The notes under the pieces were generated by a model, which was not told the origin of the DNA, made no database searches, and worked only from the letters and a program-made list of their open reading frames with translations. A stretch of DNA of 5,316 nucleotides from CAYIRQ01 sp964365905 (GTDB lineage: Bacteria; Patescibacteriota; Gracilibacteria; Peribacterales; Peribacteraceae), in assembly GCA_964365905.1 (NCBI GenBank), contig CAYIRQ010000089.1, positions 1 through 5,316 on the forward strand, written 5' to 3'. The translations under genes were made by a program, and so were the position numbers. Positions 1 through 4,316 of the stretch are shown here, in pieces (the first letter of the stretch is position 1; each line of letters starts with the position of its first letter).

Positions 1-10
1 GGGCGGACGC

Positions 11-39
11 TTGCGCGCCGCGCAGCGCCTCTCTATGCT
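11..39 (+). promoter_or_regulatory. possible csrA promoter
   Basis: A TATGCT box at 34-39 matches four of six positions of the bacterial -10 consensus. TTGCGC at 11-16 sits 17 bases upstream but shares only the TTG of the -35 consensus. Transcription would start near 46, placing the hairpin at 43-82 almost at the 5' end of the csrA mRNA. The match is weak, and the promoter could equally lie upstream of the window. Confidence 0.27.
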
Positions 40-42
40 TCC

Positions 43-82
43 GCTCTCACGCTCAGCGAGTGTTCGCTGAGAGGTGAGAAGC
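43..82 (+). promoter_or_regulatory. long hairpin in csrA 5' region
   Basis: The inner stem CTCAGCGA (52-59) pairs perfectly with TCGCTGAG (64-71) around a GTGT loop. Beyond a small internal loop, TCTCAC (45-50) pairs with GTGAGA (74-79), and GC (43-44) can pair with GC (81-82) across a bulged A. About 16 base pairs form in total. The sequence after it is pyrimidine-rich (CTCTTTCTCTTCTTT) but is not a clean T run, so this is either a structured csrA leader or a poor terminator for a gene to the left. The pairing is read directly; the role is inferred. Confidence 0.5.
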
Positions 83-98
83 TCTTTCTCTTCTTTGC

Positions 99-109
99 AA
101 GGAGGTGGA
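99..109 (+). promoter_or_regulatory. csrA ribosome binding site with overlapping GGA motifs
   Basis: AAGGAGGT at 99-106 is a near-perfect Shine-Dalgarno sequence five bases before the ATG at 111, and it decides that start. An in-frame GTG at 105 lies inside the Shine-Dalgarno itself and cannot use it. GGA occurs at 101-103 and 107-109. GGA is the core of CsrA binding sites, which often overlap ribosome binding sites, so CsrA could repress its own translation here; that part is inference. Confidence 0.8.
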
Positions 110-110
110 A

Positions 111-350
111 ATGTTAATTCTCACTCGAAAAGCGGGTCAGTCGATCGTGATCCCGAGCATTGACGCTCGGATCACGGTGACCGCGATCCAGGGCGACAAA
201 GTGCGTCTCGGAATCACCGCCCCGAGGGTGATCGACGTACACCGGCAAGAGGTGTACGAGGCGATTCGCCAAGCGGCCGCGCAGCAGGATGCTGTTGCGG
301 CCTGGAAGGCCGCCCGCAAGGACGGCCTCGGCCCCGACGGGGCCGCATAA
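111..350 (+). CDS. csrA: CsrA/RsmA carbon storage regulator (RNA-binding translational regulator)
   Basis: CsrA is a small homodimeric RNA-binding protein that binds GGA motifs in mRNA leaders and blocks or alters translation and mRNA stability. The 79-residue product starts MLILTRKAGQ, the family's hallmark first strand, and continues through QGDKVRLGITAP to VHRQEVYEAI. Family RNA contacts are kept: the L4-T5-R6 region and R45, the equivalent of E. coli R44 (one extra residue occurs before it, around residues 15-19). The core ends near residue 58. A further tail of about 20 residues, rich in Ala, Lys and Gly, makes the protein longer than the 61-residue E. coli form. The ATG at 111 is chosen because of the Shine-Dalgarno sequence at 99-106. 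The gene is followed by its own terminator, so it appears monocistronic, at least on its downstream side. No flagellar or FliW-like partner gene is visible. Identification is firm; targets are unknown. Confidence 0.94.
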   Translation: MLILTRKAGQSIVIPSIDARITVTAIQGDKVRLGITAPRVIDVHRQEVYEAIRQAAAQQDAVAAWKAARKDGLGPDGAA

Positions 351-352
351 AA

Positions 353-393
353 CCTCCGGAGAAGAGGAGAGGCCGGGCGCTCGTTTGCGCCCG
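353..393 (+). other. two small hairpins in csrA 3' untranslated region
   Basis: CCTC (353-356) can pair with GAGG (364-367), leaving the loop CGGAGAA, which displays a GGA triplet in a short hairpin as CsrA sites do. The stem has only four pairs. Next, CGGGCGC (374-380) pairs perfectly with GCGCCCG (387-393) around TCGTTT. The second hairpin has no T tract and lies one base before the terminator stem. The pairings are visible in the sequence; CsrA binding is speculation. Confidence 0.35.
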
Positions 394-394
394 A

Positions 395-437
395 GGGGGC
401 TATCGCATCGTCGCTGACGTCGGTAGCTCCCTTTTTT
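395..437 (+). terminator. intrinsic terminator of csrA
   Basis: GGGGGCTATCG (395-405) pairs with CGGTAGCTCCC (421-431) over 11 positions, two of them G-U pairs. An inner stem CGTC (409-412) with GACG (416-419) closes a GCT loop. Six T residues follow at 432-437. This is a textbook rho-independent terminator placed 45 bases after the csrA stop, and it separates csrA from the membrane protein gene. Confidence 0.83.
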
Positions 438-486
438 CGATGCAACGACATGCGTGAAGCGCTCGTCGAACCATGACACGTTCCGA

Positions 487-492
487 TACACT
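487..492 (+). promoter_or_regulatory. possible -10 box giving a leaderless mRNA for the TMTC-like gene
   Basis: TACACT at 487-492 matches four of six -10 positions and ends exactly six bases before the ATG at 499, so transcription would begin at or next to that A. No convincing -35 element lies 16-18 bases upstream. A promoter is expected here because the csrA terminator ends only 61 bases before the gene. The same spacing recurs at the promoters between 4292 and 4330, which adds weight. Confidence 0.38.
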
Positions 493-498
493 CTTTTC

Positions 499-2424
499 AT
501 GCACGAACTTCCCTCGAGGAACGTTCTCCTCTCCCTTGCGGGCGCGATCTTTTTTCTCGTACTCATCGTCTATGGCGCATCCCTCGGCAACGATTTCGTG
601 CGCTTCGACGACGGGCTTCTGATTTATGAAAACCCCGTGATCCGCGAGACGTCGTGGCGGTCGCTCAAGAAGGCATTCACAACCTACGATCCCGAACTCT
701 ACATTCCCTTCACACTCCTCTCGTACAAGATTGACTACCTTCTTGGTGGAGCGCATCCATTTCTGTACCACTTCACGAACGTTCTTTTGCATGCGGCCAA
801 TGCGTTCCTCGTTCTCCTCCTTGCGTACATCCTCACGGGGAGCCGCATCGGCGCGCTCTTCATGGGAGTGTTCTTCGCGATTCATCCGCTCCATACGGAG
901 GCGGTCGCGTGGGCGTCGGCGCGGAAAGATCTCCTGTCCACATTCTGGTTTCTGCTCGCACTTTTCTCATACCTTTTCTATCGGTCAAGGTGCCAGGTTT
1001 CCCGTTCAGGGCCTGAGGGCCCTTCAGGGCCTCGAACGGCAGGTTTCAGGTTTCAAGAAAGGAAATTCTATTTCCTGAGCTTGATGTTCTTTCTCTTCGG
1101 TCTTCTCTCAAAGGTCATGGTCATCACGCTTCCGGTCGTCCTCCTTCTCATTGATTGGAAGGAGCGCAGAAAGATCGATCGATCGATGTTTTTCGACAAA
1201 CTTCCTTACGCTTTCTTGAGTATCGTCTTCGGAATCGTCGCTCTCTACGGGAAGCAAGCCGTGACGGCGCAGGCGACGCTCTGGGAAACGGCAGTCATGG
1301 CACCGAAGAGTGCGGTGTTTTATCTATCCAAGCTTTTAGTCCCGATCAGGCTTTCGGTTTTGTATCCATACACGGATGCAATCGATCTGACTTCGCCGGA
1401 TTTTTTCCTTCCATTTCTTATACTCCTTGCGCTCTTTTCTGCTGCTCTCTTCTCCCTGCGGTGGACACGGGAACTTCTCTTCGGGTTTCTCTTCTCCCTC
1501 ATCACCCTGTCTCCGACCTTCATCAACTTTTCCAAGGACGGCGAATCCTATTTCGCATCCGATCGCTACGCGTACATTCCATCGATTGGCATTCTGTACA
1601 TTGTCGCTCTGTTCTTCGTATGGCTTCTTCGTGGGAAAAAACTTTCAACTCTTTTCCCGGCTCTGGGAATCGTTGCCATTCTCTTCGCTGCTCTCAGTTT
1701 CAAACAATCCCTCGTTTGGGCAAACACGGAGACGCTCTTCCGGAATGTTCTTCGCTATTATCCCAATGCGCATCGTGCGCATAATAATCTCGGCAACGTG
1801 CACCGCAGGAGAGGCGAGTTTGAAGCGGCGATCGCTTCGTTTCAGGCTGCAATCGAGATCCGTGAAAGCCCCCGGACGCTTACGAACCTCGGGGCGGTGT
1901 ACCGAAAGCTCGGTCGCATCGAAGAAGCGATTGCGCTCCATGAGCGGGCGATCACACTCGCCCCAAAGGATCCCGAACCCCATTTTGGTTTGGGAATCGT
2001 CTATGCCCAGAAGGGTAAAATCGCTGAAGCGCGGAGAGAATACGATACGGCGCTCGCTTTCGATCCCGCATACGGAGACGTACTCGTGAATCTCGGCGCA
2101 CTCTCGATGCAGGAGGGGAAGCCCGGGGAAGCCATCGACTTTTACCGACGTGCGATTGAGGCGCAGCCGCTCCATGTTCAGGCTCACTTTAATTTGGGCG
2201 TTGCGCTCGCGAAGCGCGGCGATCTGGTTTCTGCTCTGCGAGAGTACGAAGACACAGTCGCTCTCGATCCACAGTTCGTTCCGGGGAGATTGAATCTCGG
2301 TTTTCTGCTCCTGAGCGAAGGGGATGTTGGTGATGCCAGGAAACACTTTGAGGCCGTTTTGGCTCTCAATCCGCAGAATGAACTTGCGCGACAGGCAATG
2401 GCTCAACTGAAGCCTGTAAATTGA
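499..2424 (+). CDS. polytopic membrane GT-C-like protein with C-terminal TPR repeats (TMTC-type)
   Basis: This 641-residue protein has the architecture of TMTC proteins: many membrane spans followed by tetratricopeptide repeats. Eukaryotic TMTCs are GT-C fold O-mannosyltransferases; bacterial relatives are mostly uncharacterised. Hydrophobic spans occur near residues 10-28, 92-112, 116-130, 146-161, 190-218, 236-250, 302-320, 326-340, 360-378 and 384-401. Family-like features are the acidic pair D37-D38 in the first outer loop, IHPLHTEAVAWASARKD (129-144) and SDRYAYIPSIG (354-364). Six TPR units fill about 425-626 (for example HNNLGNVHRRRGEFEAAI), ending in a short seventh helix. A likely role is lipid-linked sugar transfer to an envelope protein, with the TPRs as a binding surface; this is family inference. 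The ATG at 499 is preferred because a -10-like box lies six bases upstream; an in-frame GTG at 454 would add 15 polar residues and also lacks a Shine-Dalgarno. A Gly/Pro-rich loop (about 165-187) is encoded by an inserted palindromic repeat. Confidence 0.85.
   Translation: MHELPSRNVLLSLAGAIFFLVLIVYGASLGNDFVRFDDGLLIYENPVIRETSWRSLKKAFTTYDPELYIPFTLLSYKIDYLLGGAHPFLYHFTNVLLHAANAFLVLLLAYILTGSRIGALFMGVFFAIHPLHTEAVAWASARKDLLSTFWFLLALFSYLFYRSRCQVSRSGPEGPSGPRTAGFRFQERKFYFLSLMFFLFGLLSKVMVITLPVVLLLIDWKERRKIDRSMFFDKLPYAFLSIVFGIVALYGKQAVTAQATLWETAVMAPKSAVFYLSKLLVPIRLSVLYPYTDAIDLTSPDFFLPFLILLALFSAALFSLRWTRELLFGFLFSLITLSPTFINFSKDGESYFASDRYAYIPSIGILYIVALFFVWLLRGKKLSTLFPALGIVAILFAALSFKQSLVWANTETLFRNVLRYYPNAHRAHNNLGNVHRRRGEFEAAIASFQAAIEIRESPRTLTNLGAVYRKLGRIEEAIALHERAITLAPKDPEPHFGLGIVYAQKGKIAEARREYDTALAFDPAYGDVLVNLGALSMQEGKPGEAIDFYRRAIEAQPLHVQAHFNLGVALAKRGDLVSALREYEDTVALDPQFVPGRLNLGFLLLSEGDVGDARKHFEAVLALNPQNELARQAMAQLKPVN
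994..1054. repeat. palindromic element with flanking direct repeats, inside a coding sequence
   Basis: An imperfect palindrome fills 1002-1039. CCGTTC (1002-1007) pairs with GAACGG (1034-1039). AGGGCCT (1008-1014) pairs with an identical AGGGCCT (1026-1032) with one mismatch, and the centre is GAGGGCCCTTC. TTCAGGGCCT also occurs as a direct repeat (1005-1014 and 1023-1032). The palindrome is abutted exactly on both sides by CAGGTTTC (994-1001 and 1040-1047), with a further overlapping copy at 1047-1054. It encodes about 20 Gly/Pro/Arg/Ser-rich residues (from Q166) in a loop between two membrane spans without breaking the frame. The layout resembles a small mobile palindrome with a target duplication, but no transposase is present. 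Confidence 0.6.
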
Positions 2425-2442
2425 ATACAATTTTTATTCAAT
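2420..2442. repeat. AT-rich inverted repeat at the end of the TMTC-like gene
   Basis: ATTGAATA (2420-2427) and TATTCAAT (2435-2442) form a perfect 8-base inverted repeat around CAATTTT, overlapping the TGA stop at 2422-2424. With no GC pairs at the base and no T tract after it, it is a weak terminator at best. Its position 12 bases upstream of a consensus TTGACA makes an operator for the next gene another option. Confidence 0.35.
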
Positions 2443-2454
2443 ACTTGACGAAGA

Positions 2455-2483
2455 TTGACACAGAGGGTGCAAACGCATACTCT
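2455..2483 (+). promoter_or_regulatory. promoter for the zinc-ribbon gene
   Basis: A perfect TTGACA -35 at 2455-2460 is followed after 17 bases by TACTCT (2478-2483), which keeps the T, A and final T of the -10 consensus. Transcription would start near 2490, leaving an untranslated leader of about 113 bases in which I see no Shine-Dalgarno next to the ATG. A second TTGAC lies exactly ten bases upstream, at 2445. This is the best-matched -35 in the window. Confidence 0.5.
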
Positions 2484-2602
2484 TGGCATTGAGCCAATTT
2501 CCTTCGAATACGTCTTACGGTACGGCAAAGCAGTCGCTTAGTCGGTCACAGGAAGCGAAGAGAAGGTACGAGCTCACATTTATTTCTTCTCATTTCTCTC
2601 CC

Positions 2603-2902
2603 ATGCCCGATCAGCAGATCCAATGCGGTGACTGCGGTCAACAGTTCGCTTTCACAGAGAGCGAGCAGCAGTTCTATGCGACGCGGGGGCTTTCCGCCCC
2701 GAAGCGCTGCAAGAATTGCCGCGATCAGAGAAAGTCGCAGCGCGATTCCGCACCTCGTGAAATGCACGACGCGGTGTGCGCGAAGTGCGCCGCTCCCTGC
2801 CAGGTGCCCTTCAAGCCCCGGCCGGCTGAGGAAGGCGGTCGTCCCGTCCTCTGCCTCAACTGCTTCCGCGCAGAGCGCGGAACAGAGCGGTCTGCAGCGT
2901 AA
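2603..2902 (+). CDS. double zinc-ribbon protein (zf-trcl-like plus CxxC...CxxC domain)
   Basis: The 99-residue product carries two cysteine-quartet zinc-binding modules. The first (residues 6-43) has C8-x2-C11 and C36-x2-C39 with the FAFTESEQQFYATRGL core and PKRCKNCR end typical of the 'probable zinc-ribbon' family. The second (59-88) has C59-x2-C62 and C84-x2-C87 with VPFKP and RPVLC, as in 'CxxC-x17-CxxC' proteins. Here the gap is 21 residues instead of 17, and a fifth cysteine (C66) lies within it. Such proteins are common in candidate phyla and Chloroflexi; their function is unknown, with nucleic-acid binding usually suspected. The ATG at 2603 is chosen because homology starts directly there. 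A TTG at 2483 would add 40 unrelated residues and lies inside the predicted -10 region. The gene is flanked by its own promoter and a strong terminator. Confidence 0.88.
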   Translation: MPDQQIQCGDCGQQFAFTESEQQFYATRGLSAPKRCKNCRDQRKSQRDSAPREMHDAVCAKCAAPCQVPFKPRPAEEGGRPVLCLNCFRAERGTERSAA

Positions 2903-2921
2903 GCTCAGTCCTCTGAATACG

Positions 2922-2956
2922 AAAAAGCCGTGCCCGAAGGGGTGCGGCTTTTTTTT
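2922..2956 (+). terminator. strong intrinsic terminator after the zinc-ribbon gene
   Basis: AGCCGTGCCC (2926-2935) pairs with GGGTGCGGCT (2940-2949) over ten positions, including two G-U pairs, around a GAAG loop. Eight T residues follow (2949-2956). The A run at 2922-2926 lets the stem extend into the T tract and could give some termination on the minus strand as well. It lies 20 bases after the stop codon. Confidence 0.9.
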
Positions 2957-2980
2957 ATCTCTTCATTCATTTTCAGCAGG

Positions 2981-2986
2981 TATAAT
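2981..2986 (+). promoter_or_regulatory. -10 box of the tRNA-Tyr promoter
   Basis: A perfect TATAAT at 2981-2986 would set transcription to start near 2993, seven bases before the mature tRNA 5' end, which suits a tRNA promoter. The -35 region (about 2958-2963, TCTCTT) is not a good match. It lies directly downstream of a terminator T tract, so the tRNA needs a promoter here. Confidence 0.55.
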
Positions 2987-2999
2987 AGGTCCTGACGTC

Positions 3000-3085
3000 G
3001 GGCGGTTCGCATAGCGGCAATTGCATCGCGCTGTAGACGCGACGTCTTCTAGACTTCGGGGGTTCGAGTCCCTCACCGCCCACCA
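3000..3085 (+). tRNA. tRNA-Tyr (anticodon GTA), CCA encoded
   Basis: The acceptor stem GGGCGGT (3000-3006) pairs with ACCGCCC (3075-3081), followed by discriminator A (3082) and an encoded CCA (3083-3085). The D arm GCA...TGC has a loop containing AGCGGCAA. The anticodon stem TCGCG/CGCGA is perfect and its loop CTGTAGA displays GTA, reading UAC and UAU. A long variable arm with the stem GTCT/AGAC makes it class II, as bacterial tRNA-Tyr is. The T arm is GGGGG-TTCGAGT-CCCTC. All parts are in order, so it should be functional. Confidence 0.97.
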
Positions 3086-3143
3086 CAGTTGAATTCGAGC
3101 CGAATGCGAGCGATAGTGCGAAGCATGAGGCCGAAGATCCTGT

Positions 3144-3201
3144 GCCCTCCGAAGCCTTGCCTGCCGGCCGAAGTCTCGACGAAGGCTGGGCGAAGGAGGG
3201 C
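3144..3201. repeat. imperfect palindromic repeat containing a ribosome binding site
   Basis: GCCCTCC (3144-3150) pairs perfectly with GGAGGGC (3195-3201). Inside, AGCCTT (3153-3158) pairs with AAGGCT (3182-3187), and CGA/TCG (3169-3171 with 3176-3178) can close the tip. The centre holds the GC-rich palindrome CCGGCC. The style (GCCCTCCGAAGCC... with GAAGGAGGGC) resembles dispersed repeats I associate with Patescibacteria genomes; that is from memory, not a search. The right arm supplies the Shine-Dalgarno of the following gene. Confidence 0.5.
3193..3200 (+). promoter_or_regulatory. Shine-Dalgarno deciding the start of the small gene
   Basis: AAGGAGGG at 3193-3200 has its GGAGG core eight bases before the GTG at 3208, near-ideal spacing. 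It favours this start over the GTG at 3142, which has no such signal. The core lies in the right arm of the palindrome at 3144-3201, so folding of the transcript would hide it. Confidence 0.5.
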
Positions 3202-3207
3202 AAAACC

Positions 3208-3444
3208 GTGAGGGACGAACTCCAGCAACTTTCTGAGAAGGCACATCTGCTGCAAGCGCAGCTCGATGAGCCATATCCTGGCGCGGCATTTGAAGCTGAG
3301 CGATTCATCATGGGGGTGCAGAATATCGTTTTGGGGCTCAGGCCGTTGCTCCAAATTCTCCACAAAGCTGAAGCGGTTCCTCAGGAAATTGGTGCTGATG
3401 GTCGAGAAAAGATGGAAGACACTCTGATCGAAGCCGCTGCTTAA
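3208..3444 (+). CDS. small helical protein of unknown function
   Basis: I do not recognise this 78-residue product. It begins MRDELQQLSEKAHLLQAQ and is mostly predicted helix: a charged amphipathic start, a hydrophobic middle (FIMGVQNIVLGLRPLLQIL) and an acidic end (REKMEDTLIEAAA). There is no signal peptide or metal-binding motif; a small coiled-coil or helical-bundle protein is plausible. The GTG at 3208 is chosen for its Shine-Dalgarno. Starting at the GTG at 3142 would give 100 residues, with the extra 22 translated from the palindromic repeat. The same frame is open further left, into the tRNA, with no start codon. It may be co-transcribed with the tRNA, as I see no promoter between them. 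Its stop overlaps the stop of the converging reductase gene by four bases (TTAA). Confidence 0.58.
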   Translation: MRDELQQLSEKAHLLQAQLDEPYPGAAFEAERFIMGVQNIVLGLRPLLQILHKAEAVPQEIGADGREKMEDTLIEAAA

Positions 3445-4292
3445 CTTTTTGCGAATACGTTCGCGAAATGAGCTAAAGCCTTTCGCATCGCCTCTTCCAC
3501 GGGTTCCAGACGAATGTCTTCTTTCTCGAGTTTCGCCGTGGAGAGGATGCAATTGCTGCGGCCCGCGCGGACGGCCCCCGGAAGATCGGCAAGCGTCAGA
3601 CGTTCAAAGCGGTGATCTTTCTCCACAATCTCCCGGTAGAGCTCCATCACCCGGTAGGGTGAAAGTGAACCGGGATTCACGATGTTATAAATGCCCGCCC
3701 GGCGACGCTCAATGAGCTTTGCCGCGGCTTGCAGGAAATCGGGAATGTACGTCAGGGAGTTCTCTACATCAAGGACGCGGGGATACCGTGCGAGTTTCGT
3801 AATGAGATTGCGTGGGTCGGGTATGTCATCGAAGGGCATGCGGAGCCGAAGCTGCAGGACAGGAAAATCTTTCAGGATCTGATCGGCCCACCCTTTGGAT
3901 CTGCTGTAGAAACTTCCAAAGAAGTTTGGCGGGTCTTCTTCTGTGAACCCCGCGAAGCTCGCAGAATGCGAGCGAAGTGGGGTGCCTTCGTAAATGCAAC
4001 CCGTCGAAAGATGCACGAAGTGGATGTCGCGCTTCCCGCATTCCCCGAGGAGCACGAGCGGTCCCAGGGTATTGCTGCGAAGCGTTTCCTCCTTGTGATC
4101 TTCGCACCAATCGACGTTAGGGCTTCCCGTTTTTCCCGCGCAATTGATGACGATGTCGGGGTGATGATGATCGAGTTCTTTGCCAACCTTCTGCGCATCT
4201 GCGATATCAGCATCGCTGAGAGCAGCCTCCGGATACATTTTTTGGAAATGTCTTCCAAGGTAGCCTTTTGGTCCAAATAGCAAAATGCGCAT
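3441..4292 (-). CDS. NRS/ER-like nucleotide-sugar epimerase/reductase (RmlD-like extended SDR)
   Basis: This 283-residue extended short-chain dehydrogenase/reductase has the Rossmann motif G7-P-K-G10-Y-L-G13, the STGC segment (96-99) and catalytic Y129-S-R-S-K133. Beyond RmlD-level similarity, several blocks read like plant NRS/ER (UER1) and the C-terminal domain of RHM: GKTGSPNVDWCEDHKEETLR (53-72), GCIYEG (98-103), FTEEDPPNFFGSFYSRSKG (116-134), RLRMPF (149-154), DPRNLITKLARY (159-170) and NPGSLS (206-211). Those enzymes convert UDP-4-keto-6-deoxyglucose to UDP-L-rhamnose, performing both 3,5-epimerisation and NADPH-dependent 4-reduction; C99 aligns with a cysteine linked to epimerisation. 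The substrate here (UDP- or dTDP-linked, rhamnose or a related deoxysugar) is not determined, and no rmlA, rmlB or rmlC is visible. The protein is cytosolic and full length. The ATG at 4292 directly opens the Rossmann fold, with a -10-like box six bases upstream. It is divergent from the GerMN gene. Confidence 0.93.
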   Translation of the reverse strand: MRILLFGPKGYLGRHFQKMYPEAALSDADIADAQKVGKELDHHHPDIVINCAGKTGSPNVDWCEDHKEETLRSNTLGPLVLLGECGKRDIHFVHLSTGCIYEGTPLRSHSASFAGFTEEDPPNFFGSFYSRSKGWADQILKDFPVLQLRLRMPFDDIPDPRNLITKLARYPRVLDVENSLTYIPDFLQAAAKLIERRRAGIYNIVNPGSLSPYRVMELYREIVEKDHRFERLTLADLPGAVRAGRSNCILSTAKLEKEDIRLEPVEEAMRKALAHFANVFAKS

Positions 4293-4298
4293 GACTGT

Positions 4299-4304
4299 AT
4301 TTTA
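4299..4304 (-). promoter_or_regulatory. -10 box for the reductase gene, leaderless spacing
   Basis: Read on the minus strand this is TAAAAT, five of six -10 positions, followed by six bases (ACAGTC) and then the ATG at 4292. Transcription would start at or beside the A of the start codon. The expected -35 window (about 4322-4327) is a poor match and overlaps the -10 box of the opposite promoter. An 8-base palindrome, GTCATGAC, lies at 4308-4315 between the two -10 boxes and could be a shared operator. Confidence 0.42.
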
Positions 4305-4316
4305 CATGTCATGACG

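Noticed and set aside
43..98. Hairpin at 43-82 as a terminator of an upstream gene
   Set aside because: There is no continuous T tract after the stem, and no gene end can be identified to its left; kept as a leader structure instead.
454..498. GTG start at 454 for the TMTC-like gene
   Set aside because: No Shine-Dalgarno, only 16 bases after the csrA terminator T run, and it would place the -10-like box inside the coding sequence; the ATG at 499 fits better, though it is not proven.
994..1054. Three CAGGTTTC copies as a CRISPR-like array
   Set aside because: Repeats are 8 bases, two of them overlap, and the single spacer is a palindrome; a palindromic insertion explains it better.
1645..2430. 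Long minus-strand open frame (261 codons)
   Set aside because: It lies antisense to the TPR region, whose repeats are unmistakable; the product has no recognisable domain and the frame is open by codon bias.
2483..2602. TTG start giving a 139-residue zinc-ribbon protein
   Set aside because: The added 40 residues resemble nothing in the family, and the TTG overlaps the predicted -10 region.
3104..3210. Short plus-strand frame starting at the ATG at 3104
   Set aside because: About 35 codons rich in Arg, Lys and Pro, running through the palindromic repeat, with no Shine-Dalgarno; not convincing as a gene.
2963..3365. Minus-strand frames over the tRNA encoding GGEGLEPPKS- or VRDSNPRSLE-type peptides
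   Set aside because: These are the well-known false peptides produced by translating the antisense strand of a tRNA; the tRNA-Tyr gene explains the sequence.
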